Assembly: GCA_021772055.1 (NCBI GenBank)
Contig: JAETNR010000002.1
Coordinates: 1 to 64,000, forward strand
Direction: 5' to 3'
Length of the DNA stretch: 64,000 nucleotides
From: Blautia sp.
GTDB lineage: Bacteria; Bacillota; Clostridia; Lachnospirales; Lachnospiraceae
Numbering within the stretch: position 1 is the first letter of the stretch; each line of letters opens with the position of its first letter. The position numbers and the translations under genes are program-made. Of the stretch, positions 27,882-35,583 are shown one piece after another. Under the pieces are notes generated by a model, which was not told where the DNA came from, made no database searches, and saw only the letters and a program-made list of their open reading frames with translations.

Positions 27882-28488
27882 CTATTTCACATTTACCTTC
27901 ACACCCTTCGTATTGCAGGGGCCAAGTATATTTTTCGGGATCCCCTTAGAGGGTGCTGCTTTTTTGTAAGGTCTTACTGTATAATAATAGGTTCTGCCCG
28001 GGAGTGTCCTGTGTGTATAGGATGAGGTTTTGGCATTTAATACAATCCGGTATATATACGCTGAGCAGGCTTTTTTTGCCTTCAAAAGCTGAATCCTGAA
28101 TTCCCACTACTTTTCGCCCGGCAAGGGTCTCCGGTATGATCACATTCTCCATGTCATAGTAGTATTCCTCAATGACTACTGTTCCATCATATGTAATACT
28201 GTACGCATATCCGTCTTCACTCAGTTCCTCTTCTGTCTCATCCTCAAATCCGTCCCCAAACACTCCGGTCTCCTCCCGGGACGCCTCTGTTTCTGAATAG
28301 AAAACTTCTTCATCTGCGTCAATTTCTTCCGGGCTTTTTCCCTCAGAGCCATCTCCTGTGAGAATACTGTCCGATTCCATCGCGATCACAGCCTGCTCTG
28401 CTCCGTCTGCGAACTCCGCCCCCGGAACTGCGGCAGGTGCAGATACCGCCAACAGCGCAGCAAGCATCCCGGCTATTTTTCTTTTCAT
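27882..28488 (-). pseudogene. Remnant of a secreted LRR_5/Fn3-type surface protein
   Basis: A good ribosome site and signal peptide (start 28488, MKRKIAGMLAALLAVSAPAA) lead into an acidic region and one BspA-like leucine-rich element (VIIPETLAGRKVVGIQDSAF). The frame then drifts into nonsense and stops at 27946. A different frame (+1) continues with an Fn3-type C-terminus, YRIVLNAKTSSYTHRTLPG and TYYYTVRPYKKAA, to a stop at 27882. The normal large body between the LRR start and the C-terminal Fn3 is missing. I read this as an internal deletion with frameshift in a larger adhesin-like gene. A sequencing error could mimic the frameshift but not the missing middle. Confidence 0.65.
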
Positions 28489-28583
28489 ACGCTCTCCTCC
28501 TTCTTGATAGAGTTTCTATTCTCATTCTAAGTGACCTGCGGACAATTTGCAATACATTTTCCGCCTTCTTATAATTTTTAGCA

Positions 28584-28629
28584 TACAAAAAGCTGCAATA
28601 CATTCCTGTTATGAACATATTACAGCTTT
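28584..28629 (-). terminator. Terminator of the wall-binding serine hydrolase gene
   Basis: A 12-pair stem (28618-28629 with 28589-28600, one G-U) with a 17-base loop and TTTTT on the minus strand, just after the stop codon at 28636. Confidence 0.8.
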
Positions 28630-28635
28630 CACATG

Positions 28636-30273
28636 CTATTTATTCAGATAATTATAAACATATCCGGAAATATTCCTTATACCATTGATTCCATAATATT
28701 CACCGGCGCCTGTGGAGAAAACACAGAGTACATAGGTAGTCTTCGGTCCGTATACGATAGCCATATCGTGCTGGGCTGTGGAAGTCTCACCGGTTTTGTT
28801 GGCAACCTTCGTCCCTGCCGGAAGGCCGGACGGAATCTTCCATCTGCGTGTTTGTCCAAGGAGAAGATTCAGCATATCTTTGGAATACCTGGAGGACACA
28901 CAGGTACCACGATAAATTTTCTCCAGCAAAATTCCGCAGTCTTTCGCAGAAGACTTATTCGTACCGCCGTCACTGGTATAGGAGGAAGAGGACGGATGCA
29001 GTGTAGAATAACATTCTGTGTTTCTATATCCGTTCTTTTTCAGATAACCGTTTACCACGGAGGCACCGCTTACAAAGCTGCGGGACGGGCTGTTCAGCCG
29101 CACAAGCTCATTATACGCCTCATTATCGCTGACGGTGATCATCTCCTTCAAAAGATTCTTCACTCCGGAACTATAAGAAAGTTTTTTATTTTTAATCTGC
29201 TCAAAAGTGGATGCCATGACAAAAGGCTTGATGACACTGGCCGGATACATGGCTTTATCATTGAGATTTACCACATCTCCTGTTTTCAGGTTTTTTACAT
29301 ATACAGACCATGTGCCAGGATAACTGTTTGTCATTGCTGTAAGCTGCCTTTTCATAGCACTCAGCTTCATTTCCGCCTTTGCACATTTATGTCCGTCGCA
29401 ATCCACATAGGAACCGTCAGGAACACGCTGATTCTTCGCTATCGTCCCATCCGAAAGCAGATAATATCCTGACTTCCAGCAATTTTGTGCCTGTCTTCCG
29501 GTGGAAGAAATATAATATCTCTTATTTTTCAGAGTAACCCATCCTGCTTTTTGCACCAGGGCACCGTTTTTCCCGCCAAAGTAATAGGTGCCGTGGAAGG
29601 TCTTTCCGTCCAGCTTCTGATTTACTGTCCGAAAGCTTGGCACTGTGGCAAGCTGACCGGCAGAGTTAAAATAGTAATAGCCGGAAGCAATAGAAACGCC
29701 GCCAACTCTTGTTGCCGAGATTTTACGCACCTGAGCGGATGCGGTCAGTCTTCCGTGGTCACCCAGGTAAAAAATTCCGTTAAACGTTCTCCCGTTACAG
29801 GTTAATTTTTTAAGAGATGCCAGCCCAAAGGAGTTCGACACGAATCTCCCTTTTGAGTTCGTGCAGTGATATCCTTTAAAGGTCACATGTCCAATGGTTT
29901 GCTGTTTAAAATAATAGACCGCGATCTTAGGAACCAGCCTTCCTTTACTGTTAAACATATAGTATCCTGTCTGAAAATCAGATGATTTTGCGACTCTTAC
30001 ATACTGAACTCCGGTCAGTATGTTTCCGGATTCCTCTTTTAAATACCACTGATTTTTTACCTTGATTAAATACTTTCCGCTTTTATCTGTAAAATGAATG
30101 ACCGGTTCTTTTGCGGGTTCTTTCACCGCTGTATTCTTTGACGCTGCCTGAACCTCTGAAATTAACAATATTCCCTGTTCATACCCAAAAATGATTGCCG
30201 TCGTTATCAAAACAACAGCAATCACCTTTTTCAGCCAAAAGCATGGATTTTTTATCCCATCCTTCCGCTTCAT
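28636..30273 (-). CDS. Secreted serine hydrolase (class A beta-lactamase fold) with wall-binding repeats
   Basis: A 545-residue exported protein. An N-terminal membrane/signal segment (about 13-32) is followed by wall-binding-type repeats (about 60-280, with YYFNSAGQLATVPSF and YYFGGKNGALVQ patterns) and a C-terminal penicillin-recognising domain. Its active-site motifs are SVIK (SxxK, Ser at about 346), SDN in TVSDNEAYNE and KTG in ANKTGETSTAQH. The fold is that of Beta-lactamase2 enzymes; anchoring by wall repeats suggests a wall-modifying or carboxypeptidase-like role rather than drug resistance. A strong AGGAGG site precedes the ATG. Confidence 0.85.
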   Translation of the reverse strand: MKRKDGIKNPCFWLKKVIAVVLITTAIIFGYEQGILLISEVQAASKNTAVKEPAKEPVIHFTDKSGKYLIKVKNQWYLKEESGNILTGVQYVRVAKSSDFQTGYYMFNSKGRLVPKIAVYYFKQQTIGHVTFKGYHCTNSKGRFVSNSFGLASLKKLTCNGRTFNGIFYLGDHGRLTASAQVRKISATRVGGVSIASGYYYFNSAGQLATVPSFRTVNQKLDGKTFHGTYYFGGKNGALVQKAGWVTLKNKRYYISSTGRQAQNCWKSGYYLLSDGTIAKNQRVPDGSYVDCDGHKCAKAEMKLSAMKRQLTAMTNSYPGTWSVYVKNLKTGDVVNLNDKAMYPASVIKPFVMASTFEQIKNKKLSYSSGVKNLLKEMITVSDNEAYNELVRLNSPSRSFVSGASVVNGYLKKNGYRNTECYSTLHPSSSSYTSDGGTNKSSAKDCGILLEKIYRGTCVSSRYSKDMLNLLLGQTRRWKIPSGLPAGTKVANKTGETSTAQHDMAIVYGPKTTYVLCVFSTGAGEYYGINGIRNISGYVYNYLNK

Positions 30274-30314
30274 TGCGATACCTCCTGAATTTCCATCCTA
30301 TTTTCTTCTTTTAT

Positions 30315-30330
30315 ATTGCTTATAAGCAAT
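30315..30330. repeat. 16-base palindrome ATTGCTTATAAGCAAT
   Basis: A perfect palindrome in the 70-base gap between the zinc-ribbon gene and the serine hydrolase gene. It may be an operator or a weak hairpin; no T-run follows on the minus strand. Confidence 0.4.
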
Positions 30331-30343
30331 CTTTCTGCTCGTT

Positions 30344-30889
30344 TTATTCTTCTGCTTCCACTGTGATGTGTTCTTCCGTTTCTTCTTCCTTCGGGTCCTG
30401 CTGGCCGCGAAACCCAGGCGCCTCCGTTTCCGGGGGAATTTCTCCCTCATCAGACATCACATCTTCTGCAGACTTCTCTTCTGCATCCTCTGCTGTCTCT
30501 TCTGTTTCCGTCTCCGGTTCCGGACCGGAGCAGGCAGCACCGCAGTATGGGCAGAAAGCAACCGTGCCATCCAAAGATGCCTTGCAGGAAGGACATATTT
30601 TCTTTCCTTTTTTTCCTGCCATCTCTGCCTTACAGCGGCTGATCACTTCTTTATGCCTGTCAATTTTCTGACACAGCTCGTTCTGCTCATCCGTTAACTC
30701 TCCGCCGATTGCATAAGTCCTGTAAAGAGTTTTTCCCAAATCTTCCATGAGCCGGCTGATAGCACGCTCTTCTCCTGAAATTTTGCTGCGGATTTTCTGG
30801 GTTTCGTAGAGAGATTCCGCACGTACCCCAAATTCTTTTGCAGTTTTTGATAACGCAGCACCCAAACCATCAAAAAAATCTGTTCCCAT
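30344..30889 (-). CDS. Zinc-ribbon protein with helical N-terminus and acidic tail
   Basis: A 181-residue predicted soluble protein. The first about 95 residues are helical, possibly coiled coil (FFDGLGAALSKTAKEFGVRAES and on), followed by a four-cysteine zinc ribbon (CPSCKASLDGTVAFCPYC) and a strongly acidic, low-complexity tail of about 60 residues. Function is not known. It follows clpX by 17 bases with its own AAGGAG site, so the two are probably co-transcribed; an adaptor or substrate-related role for this ClpX paralogue is conceivable but unproven. Confidence 0.75.
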   Translation of the reverse strand: MGTDFFDGLGAALSKTAKEFGVRAESLYETQKIRSKISGEERAISRLMEDLGKTLYRTYAIGGELTDEQNELCQKIDRHKEVISRCKAEMAGKKGKKICPSCKASLDGTVAFCPYCGAACSGPEPETETEETAEDAEEKSAEDVMSDEGEIPPETEAPGFRGQQDPKEEETEEHITVEAEE

Positions 30890-30906
30890 ATCCTCATTCT
30901 CCTTTC

Positions 30907-32319
30907 TTACCCTTCCAGCAAAGGCATTTCCTGCCCGCGCAGAAGAATCCTCGGACCGCCTGTTCCACGTATATAATCTCCTGTAATGATTACCTGGCCA
31001 ATACTGTCATCCTTGGGAATCTCATACATAATATCCAGCATATATTCTTCCAGAATGGCACGGAGAGCTCTGGCTCCTGTTTGTTTTTCCATGGCTTTCT
31101 CCGCAATGGCACGAAGGGCATCCTCTTCAAACTCCAGTTTCACTTCATCCAATGCAAGAAGTTTCTGATACTGCTTCAGGATTGCATTCTTCGGTTCACG
31201 CAGAATTTTTACCAGCATATCCTCTGTAAGGCCGTTCAGCGTAAAGATAATAGGCAAACGCCCGATAAACTCCGGAATCATGCCGAAATTGCGCAGATCC
31301 TCCACAGTAACCTTCTCCAGAAGATGGGGATCATTGTCATATTTATCCTTCAGATCTGCATAAAAGCCAATGGACGCCTGTTTATTCAGCCGCTCTTTAA
31401 TAATGTTTTCCAGATCCGGGAATGCACCTCCGCAGATAAAAAGAATATTCCTGGTATTCACCGTGGTCAGCGGCACCATGGCATTTTTGCTGTTGGCCCC
31501 CACCGGAACCTCCACTTCGCTGCCCTCTAAAAGCTTCAGCATTCCCTGCTGAACTGCCTCTCCGCTGACATCACGCTGATTCGTATTTTTCTTTTTTGCA
31601 ATTTTATCAATTTCATCTATAAAAATAATCCCATGTTCCGCTTTTTCCACATCATTATCTGCGGCTGCCAGAAGTTTGGATACTACACTCTCAATATCAT
31701 CGCCAATATAGCCCGCTTCTGTCAGGGATGTGGCATCTGCAATGGCAAGAGGCACATCCAGAAGCTTTGCAAGAGTTTTCACCAGGTAGGTTTTTCCGCA
31801 GCCGGTTGGCCCGATCATGAGCATGTTGGACTTCTCAATGTCAATTTCATCCATGGTGTCTGTGGCAACCCGTTTATAGTGATTGTAAACAGCTACTGAC
31901 ATCACCTTCTTGGCATACTCCTGCCCTATCACATATTCATCAAGGGTAGCTTTTATTTTGTGAGGAGCCGGAATTTTCTTAAGATCAAGAGCCGGCTTCT
32001 TCTCTTCTTTTTTCTTTTTTATCTTTTTCGGCTTCTGCACCGGATTCTGGAAATTGCTCAGATCGATCATGCTGATTCCCGGCATATTCAGCATATCCAA
32101 ATAATTCATCTTTCCGCTGCTCATCTGTTCATTCATTGCATCAAAACTTTTCTGCATGCACTGTGAACAGATATGTATATTATTCGGAAGCTCAATCATC
32201 TTTCCGACCTGGCTCTCAGGCCTGCGGCAGAGGAAACAGAAATTTTCGTATTCCTCCTGCTCCTTCTCCTCTTTTTCTTCCTCCATCAGTTCTTCTCTAT
32301 TTTCAAAATCGTCTGCCAT
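30907..32319 (-). CDS. clpX: ClpX-family AAA+ unfoldase (probable paralogue)
   Basis: A 470-residue AAA+ protein. After an unusual acidic leader (about 25 residues) come the ClpX zinc-binding domain (CFLCRRPE... ICSQC), a Lys-rich linker, Walker A GPTGCGKTYLVK, the pore loop EAGYIGDD (GYVG-like), Walker B IIFIDEIDKI, and sensor/arginine-finger region GMIPEFIGRLPI. The ClpP-docking tripeptide IGF is present (ASIGFYAD), so it could dock to ClpP. No clpP, tig or lon is adjacent, whereas canonical clpX usually sits beside clpP, so I infer a second ClpX. It has its own promoter and a downstream zinc-ribbon gene. Confidence 0.88.
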   Translation of the reverse strand: MADDFENREELMEEEKEEKEQEEYENFCFLCRRPESQVGKMIELPNNIHICSQCMQKSFDAMNEQMSSGKMNYLDMLNMPGISMIDLSNFQNPVQKPKKIKKKKEEKKPALDLKKIPAPHKIKATLDEYVIGQEYAKKVMSVAVYNHYKRVATDTMDEIDIEKSNMLMIGPTGCGKTYLVKTLAKLLDVPLAIADATSLTEAGYIGDDIESVVSKLLAAADNDVEKAEHGIIFIDEIDKIAKKKNTNQRDVSGEAVQQGMLKLLEGSEVEVPVGANSKNAMVPLTTVNTRNILFICGGAFPDLENIIKERLNKQASIGFYADLKDKYDNDPHLLEKVTVEDLRNFGMIPEFIGRLPIIFTLNGLTEDMLVKILREPKNAILKQYQKLLALDEVKLEFEEDALRAIAEKAMEKQTGARALRAILEEYMLDIMYEIPKDDSIGQVIITGDYIRGTGGPRILLRGQEMPLLEG

Positions 32320-32350
32320 AAAAACTCCTTTCCAAATTACATTTATATCT

Positions 32351-32379
32351 ATTATATCACACAGTTGTGTCTTGTAAAA
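32351..32379 (-). promoter_or_regulatory. Promoter of the clpX-zinc ribbon genes
   Basis: On the minus strand TTTTAC (32374-32379), 17 bases, then TATAAT (32351-32356), about 30 bases before the clpX ATG. A CACA/TGTG inverted repeat sits inside the spacer and could be an operator. Confidence 0.6.
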
Positions 32380-32404
32380 TAAACTTTTAGGAAAAAAATA
32401 GAGC

Positions 32405-32545
32405 AGAGGAAGAAAGATGTTACTTTTCCCGGCTGATGAGCTCTCCTTAAATCAGAGGTATTTCTGGACAGGAATCCCTCTCCCTGACCACGCATGAAAG
32501 GCGAGATTCCAAACGCACACCTCCGTCTTAGCAATCTTCCTCCTT
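32405..32545 (-). ncRNA. Candidate structured RNA in the htrA-clpX gap
   Basis: Nested complementary segments: 32414-32418 with 32534-32538, 32454-32461 with 32517-32524, 32471-32476 with 32505-32510 and 32477-32482 with 32496-32501. Several pairs are G-U only on the minus strand (A-C on plus), which favours a minus transcript. A T-run (minus strand, about 32393-32399) follows the closing helix. The rod shape with a large one-sided bulge is reminiscent of 6S RNA, but I cannot confirm this, and no clear promoter is visible. The only open frame here looks non-coding. Confidence 0.35.
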
Positions 32546-32559
32546 CCTGATTCGGGTAA

Positions 32560-32590
32560 AAGAAAACACCGATCATTTCTGATCGATGTT
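32560..32590 (-). terminator. Terminator of htrA
   Basis: An 11-pair stem AACATCGATCA/TGATCGGTGTT (32580-32590 with 32565-32575, one G-U) with a four-base loop and TTCTTTT on the minus strand, 34 bases after the htrA stop. Confidence 0.82.
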
Positions 32591-32623
32591 CTCAAACAAA
32601 TCGTCTCTTCCGATCTTCTATTG

Positions 32624-34417
32624 TCAGGATTCTTCCCGGGCTCCGAGAACCACCTGTATGCTCTGTTCTACGTATTCCCCATTATTCGCTCTTGACACGA
32701 CAACTTCTACTTCTTCGCTTGCTTCATAATAAGTCAGCATTTCAATCAGCTCTTCTCTGCTGCTTACTTTCTGTCCGTCCAGCTTTATAATAATATCACC
32801 TTTGTGGATTCCTGCACTCTCTGCAGCGGTTCCCGCATTCACTTCTGCAACAAAGGCACCCGCAGGCATGTTGTACATCTCAATGGCTTCCTTTGACAGG
32901 TTCAAAAGATTCACACCCAGATAGGATGCTTTATTTTCTGCAACTTTTTCTCTTGTTCTGCGGCTCATCAGTTCTTCCAGTATCGGCTGGGCTTTGGAGA
33001 TGGGAATTGCATATCCCATTCCTTCTACCGCATTGTCTGCATATTTTGCGGAATTAATTCCGATCAGCTCCCCGCGCATATTCAGAAGGGCACCGCCGCT
33101 GTTGCCTGGATTGATCGCTGCATCTGTCTGAATCAGCTCGGAGCTGCTTCCATCCTCCATCATAATGGTACGGTTCAGGGCACTGATCCATCCGGAGGTG
33201 ACAGACTGTCCGTATCCCAGGGCATTTCCAATAGCTACTACCTGCTCTCCCACCACCAGGTCATCAGAATTTCCTAATTGGGCAATTTTAATTTCCTTCA
33301 TGGTCTCATCCGGAATATCAGATTTTAAAACAGCAACCACTGCCAGGTCATTTTCCTCATCAGTTCCTTTAATCTTGGCATTCACAGCGTTTTCCACATT
33401 GATATCACCGTCTCCGCTTGCAAGGCTCTGGGTTTCTTCCTCCGCACCTACTACATCACTGCCGATGAAACATACGCTTAAGGTGGTGGCTCCGGAAACT
33501 ACATGATTATTGGTGGCAATCAAAAGCTCATCATCATTTTCTCCTACAATGATACCGGATCCGCTGCCTGTACTGGGATACTCCCGTGTGCCGTATCCAA
33601 ATCCGTAATAGGAGAAAAAGCTTGGGATTTCCTGAATACTTACGGAAGTAATCGCAACCACCGCAGGCATCGCTGCCTGAGATACACCTGCTACGGTTCC
33701 GTTCTGGGCAACCAGATTTTTCATATCAGACTCTCCCGAAGCATCCTGTCCGTCAGAGTCCTGAGTGGGAACGATTTCCGTGGTTCCTACAGGTGTCTGC
33801 GAAATTGTGCCCAGATGTTTTCCGGTCATTAGATTTATCCCCTGAAAAACAAGTCCTGCAATAAGCCCGAATACGACAGCAAGCACACCTGTGACCAGCA
33901 GCTTATTAAGAAAGCTTCCATTTGTCTTTTTCGGTGTGGGAGGAAGGGGAATGTCCCGTGACTGACGCCCCTGATGCATTTCATAGTGTGCATATTTCGG
34001 CGGAACCTGGCCGCTCTCCCTTTCGTGTCCGGGTTCCTGCTCCTGCCGTGGTTCCTGGCTCATCTGCGGTTTCCGACTCGGCTGCGGTTCCTGCTCCTGT
34101 CCGGATGCCTGCTCCGGCCTTGGTGTTTCCTCCCTGGAAAAAGACGGTCTGTTTATCTGCGCTTCCTGATTCTGACGGTTCTTCCTGTTCATCCCAGGAA
34201 TCTGGTCAAGCCAGGGAATATCAGCCCCTTTCAGTTCTTCCATTTCCCGGGATTCTGCTGTCATCTCTTTTATCTCTGCGTTCTCTTTCTCCTCTGTGGA
34301 GTCCCAGGTCCCGCTCATTTCCGGCGTATCCGCCGCTTCTTCTGTTCTTTCATGAGGTTCTGTGTCTCCCTCACCGGGATTCCCGAAGGGTTCTCCCCAT
34401 CTCATCTCATCACTCAT
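32624..34417 (-). CDS. htrA: Membrane-anchored HtrA/DegP-type serine protease
   Basis: A 597-residue quality-control protease. Residues 1 to about 175 form a long acidic, Gln/Pro-rich cytoplasmic tail, followed by one membrane helix (about 180-202) and an extracellular trypsin-like domain. The triad is His in TNNHVVSG, Asp in ENDLAVVAV and Ser in NPGNSGGALL. One PDZ domain ends the protein (AGIHKGDIIIKLDGQKV). HtrA proteases degrade misfolded exported proteins at the membrane-wall interface. The tail is longer than in most Firmicute HtrA proteins. The ATG has a GGGAG site, and a terminator follows the gene. Confidence 0.95.
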   Translation of the reverse strand: MSDEMRWGEPFGNPGEGDTEPHERTEEAADTPEMSGTWDSTEEKENAEIKEMTAESREMEELKGADIPWLDQIPGMNRKNRQNQEAQINRPSFSREETPRPEQASGQEQEPQPSRKPQMSQEPRQEQEPGHERESGQVPPKYAHYEMHQGRQSRDIPLPPTPKKTNGSFLNKLLVTGVLAVVFGLIAGLVFQGINLMTGKHLGTISQTPVGTTEIVPTQDSDGQDASGESDMKNLVAQNGTVAGVSQAAMPAVVAITSVSIQEIPSFFSYYGFGYGTREYPSTGSGSGIIVGENDDELLIATNNHVVSGATTLSVCFIGSDVVGAEEETQSLASGDGDINVENAVNAKIKGTDEENDLAVVAVLKSDIPDETMKEIKIAQLGNSDDLVVGEQVVAIGNALGYGQSVTSGWISALNRTIMMEDGSSSELIQTDAAINPGNSGGALLNMRGELIGINSAKYADNAVEGMGYAIPISKAQPILEELMSRRTREKVAENKASYLGVNLLNLSKEAIEMYNMPAGAFVAEVNAGTAAESAGIHKGDIIIKLDGQKVSSREELIEMLTYYEASEEVEVVVSRANNGEYVEQSIQVVLGAREES

Positions 34418-34580
34418 CGTCTATGCTCCCTTCCATCTATATCGGCTGCTGCACCTCTGCCGTCTATTCTCCGCCAGAAGTCTTAAACAATAACAAAATC
34501 TCTTCCAGTCATAAATTATAAAAACAGTGTAACAGGGAATTGTGTTGAAAGTGTGATAAATATAGTAAAAAAGTATGTTT

Positions 34581-35489
34581 CTAATTCCAATACTCTTTAT
34601 TCATTGTACACCAACGGACAAGAAATAACGGAAGTTTACGGAAATTTTTTCCCAAAACATATCCTGTATATTTTGCTCCGCTTTGCATGATCAGCTCAGG
34701 GATCAGCCATACCCGTCCTTTTTTGCAGAGATAGGACATACATCCCTTCACCATTTTGATTCCTTCTCCTTCGGAATGGATACCGCCGAAAATCTCCGGA
34801 TGTTCAGCCTGGGATACGCCAAGGTCAAAATTTCTGTGAAACTGCATCCTCGAAGAGTAATTGTGGGAATGAATCACTTTCGCATCTCCTGCATAGGCAA
34901 TTTTGTATCCGTTCTGTATCATTTTTCCTGCCAGGATCATATCCTCATTGAAAATCGTCTGTTCAGCAAAACCGCCCATTTCTTCGTAAACACTCTTTTT
35001 ATAGGCAGCACAGACATTTGAGCAGAAAAATGTTTTAATCCCCTGCTTTGGCAGATCCTCCACAGTTTTTACAGAATTTTCTTCCGGATAATTAAATGCT
35101 CTTGTATAGCGCTCCAGGAAACTGCATTCCGCATTCGGAAGCTGCCTCGCATAAGCAGCCCCCACACCCTCCTGTGTGACAGCAGCAGCCAGGTTTTCAA
35201 TCAGATACCTGTCCTTTGGCATAGCATCCTGGGTCATAAAGATCATGATTTCTGCATCCGAAAGCAGTGCCGCTGCCTTCCTGGTGCCCCCGTGATCAAA
35301 TTCTTCTTTTTTCAGATGATGTATTTCCAGTACTGGAAATTCCTCCTCCCAGCTTTTTTCCCAAAAGCTTTCCTCTGTATTCATGATCAGAATCTTTTGT
35401 ATCGGAAAGCTCTGCTTCATCAGCCTTGTAAGAAGTCTCCGAAATTCTTTTCCCGGCCGGTAGGTGGGGATAATTACGTCTGCTTTCAT
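34581..35489 (-). CDS. GT2 glycosyltransferase, rhamnosyltransferase-like
   Basis: A protein of about 303 residues with a GT-A fold: opening ADVIIPTYRPGKEF, then FDHGGTRKAAALL and MTQDAMPKDRYLIENL, the pattern of RfbF/RgpB-like rhamnosyltransferases, and NEDMILAGKMIQNG as the acceptor-side acidic motif. It would add dTDP-rhamnose to the growing polymer on the cytoplasmic face. I start it at the ATG at 35489, six bases after AAAGG. It follows the LCP gene but beyond a terminator, so read-through or a local promoter drives it. Acceptor and linkage are unknown. Confidence 0.85.
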   Translation of the reverse strand: MKADVIIPTYRPGKEFRRLLTRLMKQSFPIQKILIMNTEESFWEKSWEEEFPVLEIHHLKKEEFDHGGTRKAAALLSDAEIMIFMTQDAMPKDRYLIENLAAAVTQEGVGAAYARQLPNAECSFLERYTRAFNYPEENSVKTVEDLPKQGIKTFFCSNVCAAYKKSVYEEMGGFAEQTIFNEDMILAGKMIQNGYKIAYAGDAKVIHSHNYSSRMQFHRNFDLGVSQAEHPEIFGGIHSEGEGIKMVKGCMSYLCKKGRVWLIPELIMQSGAKYTGYVLGKNFRKLPLFLVRWCTMNKEYWN

Positions 35490-35538
35490 ATTCATCCTTT
35501 CCGCAGTATGCAGCTGCACACCTGTCTCTCATTTTATC

Positions 35539-35573
35539 AAAAAACCATCCCCGCTTTCTTTGCAGGGATGGTT
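35539..35573 (-). terminator. Terminator of the LCP gene
   Basis: A 12-pair stem (35562-35573 with 35543-35554, one G-U) with a seven-base loop and TTTT on the minus strand, 10 bases after the stop codon. Confidence 0.82.
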
Positions 35574-35583
35574 CGCCATCCAT

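Noticed and set aside
28636-30273. Reading the class A beta-lactamase fold as an antibiotic-resistance gene
   Set aside because: The wall-binding repeats and overall layout fit a wall enzyme. SxxK, SDN and KTG motifs alone do not show beta-lactam hydrolysis.
32431-32440. CTGATGAG on the plus strand resembling a hammerhead ribozyme core
   Set aside because: The second core segment (GAAA at the right spacing, with stems) is not found, and wobble pairs point to a minus-strand RNA.
32352-32576. Short minus-strand open frame between htrA and clpX
   Set aside because: It has no ribosome site, overlaps the clpX promoter and the structured segment, and its composition is not protein-like.
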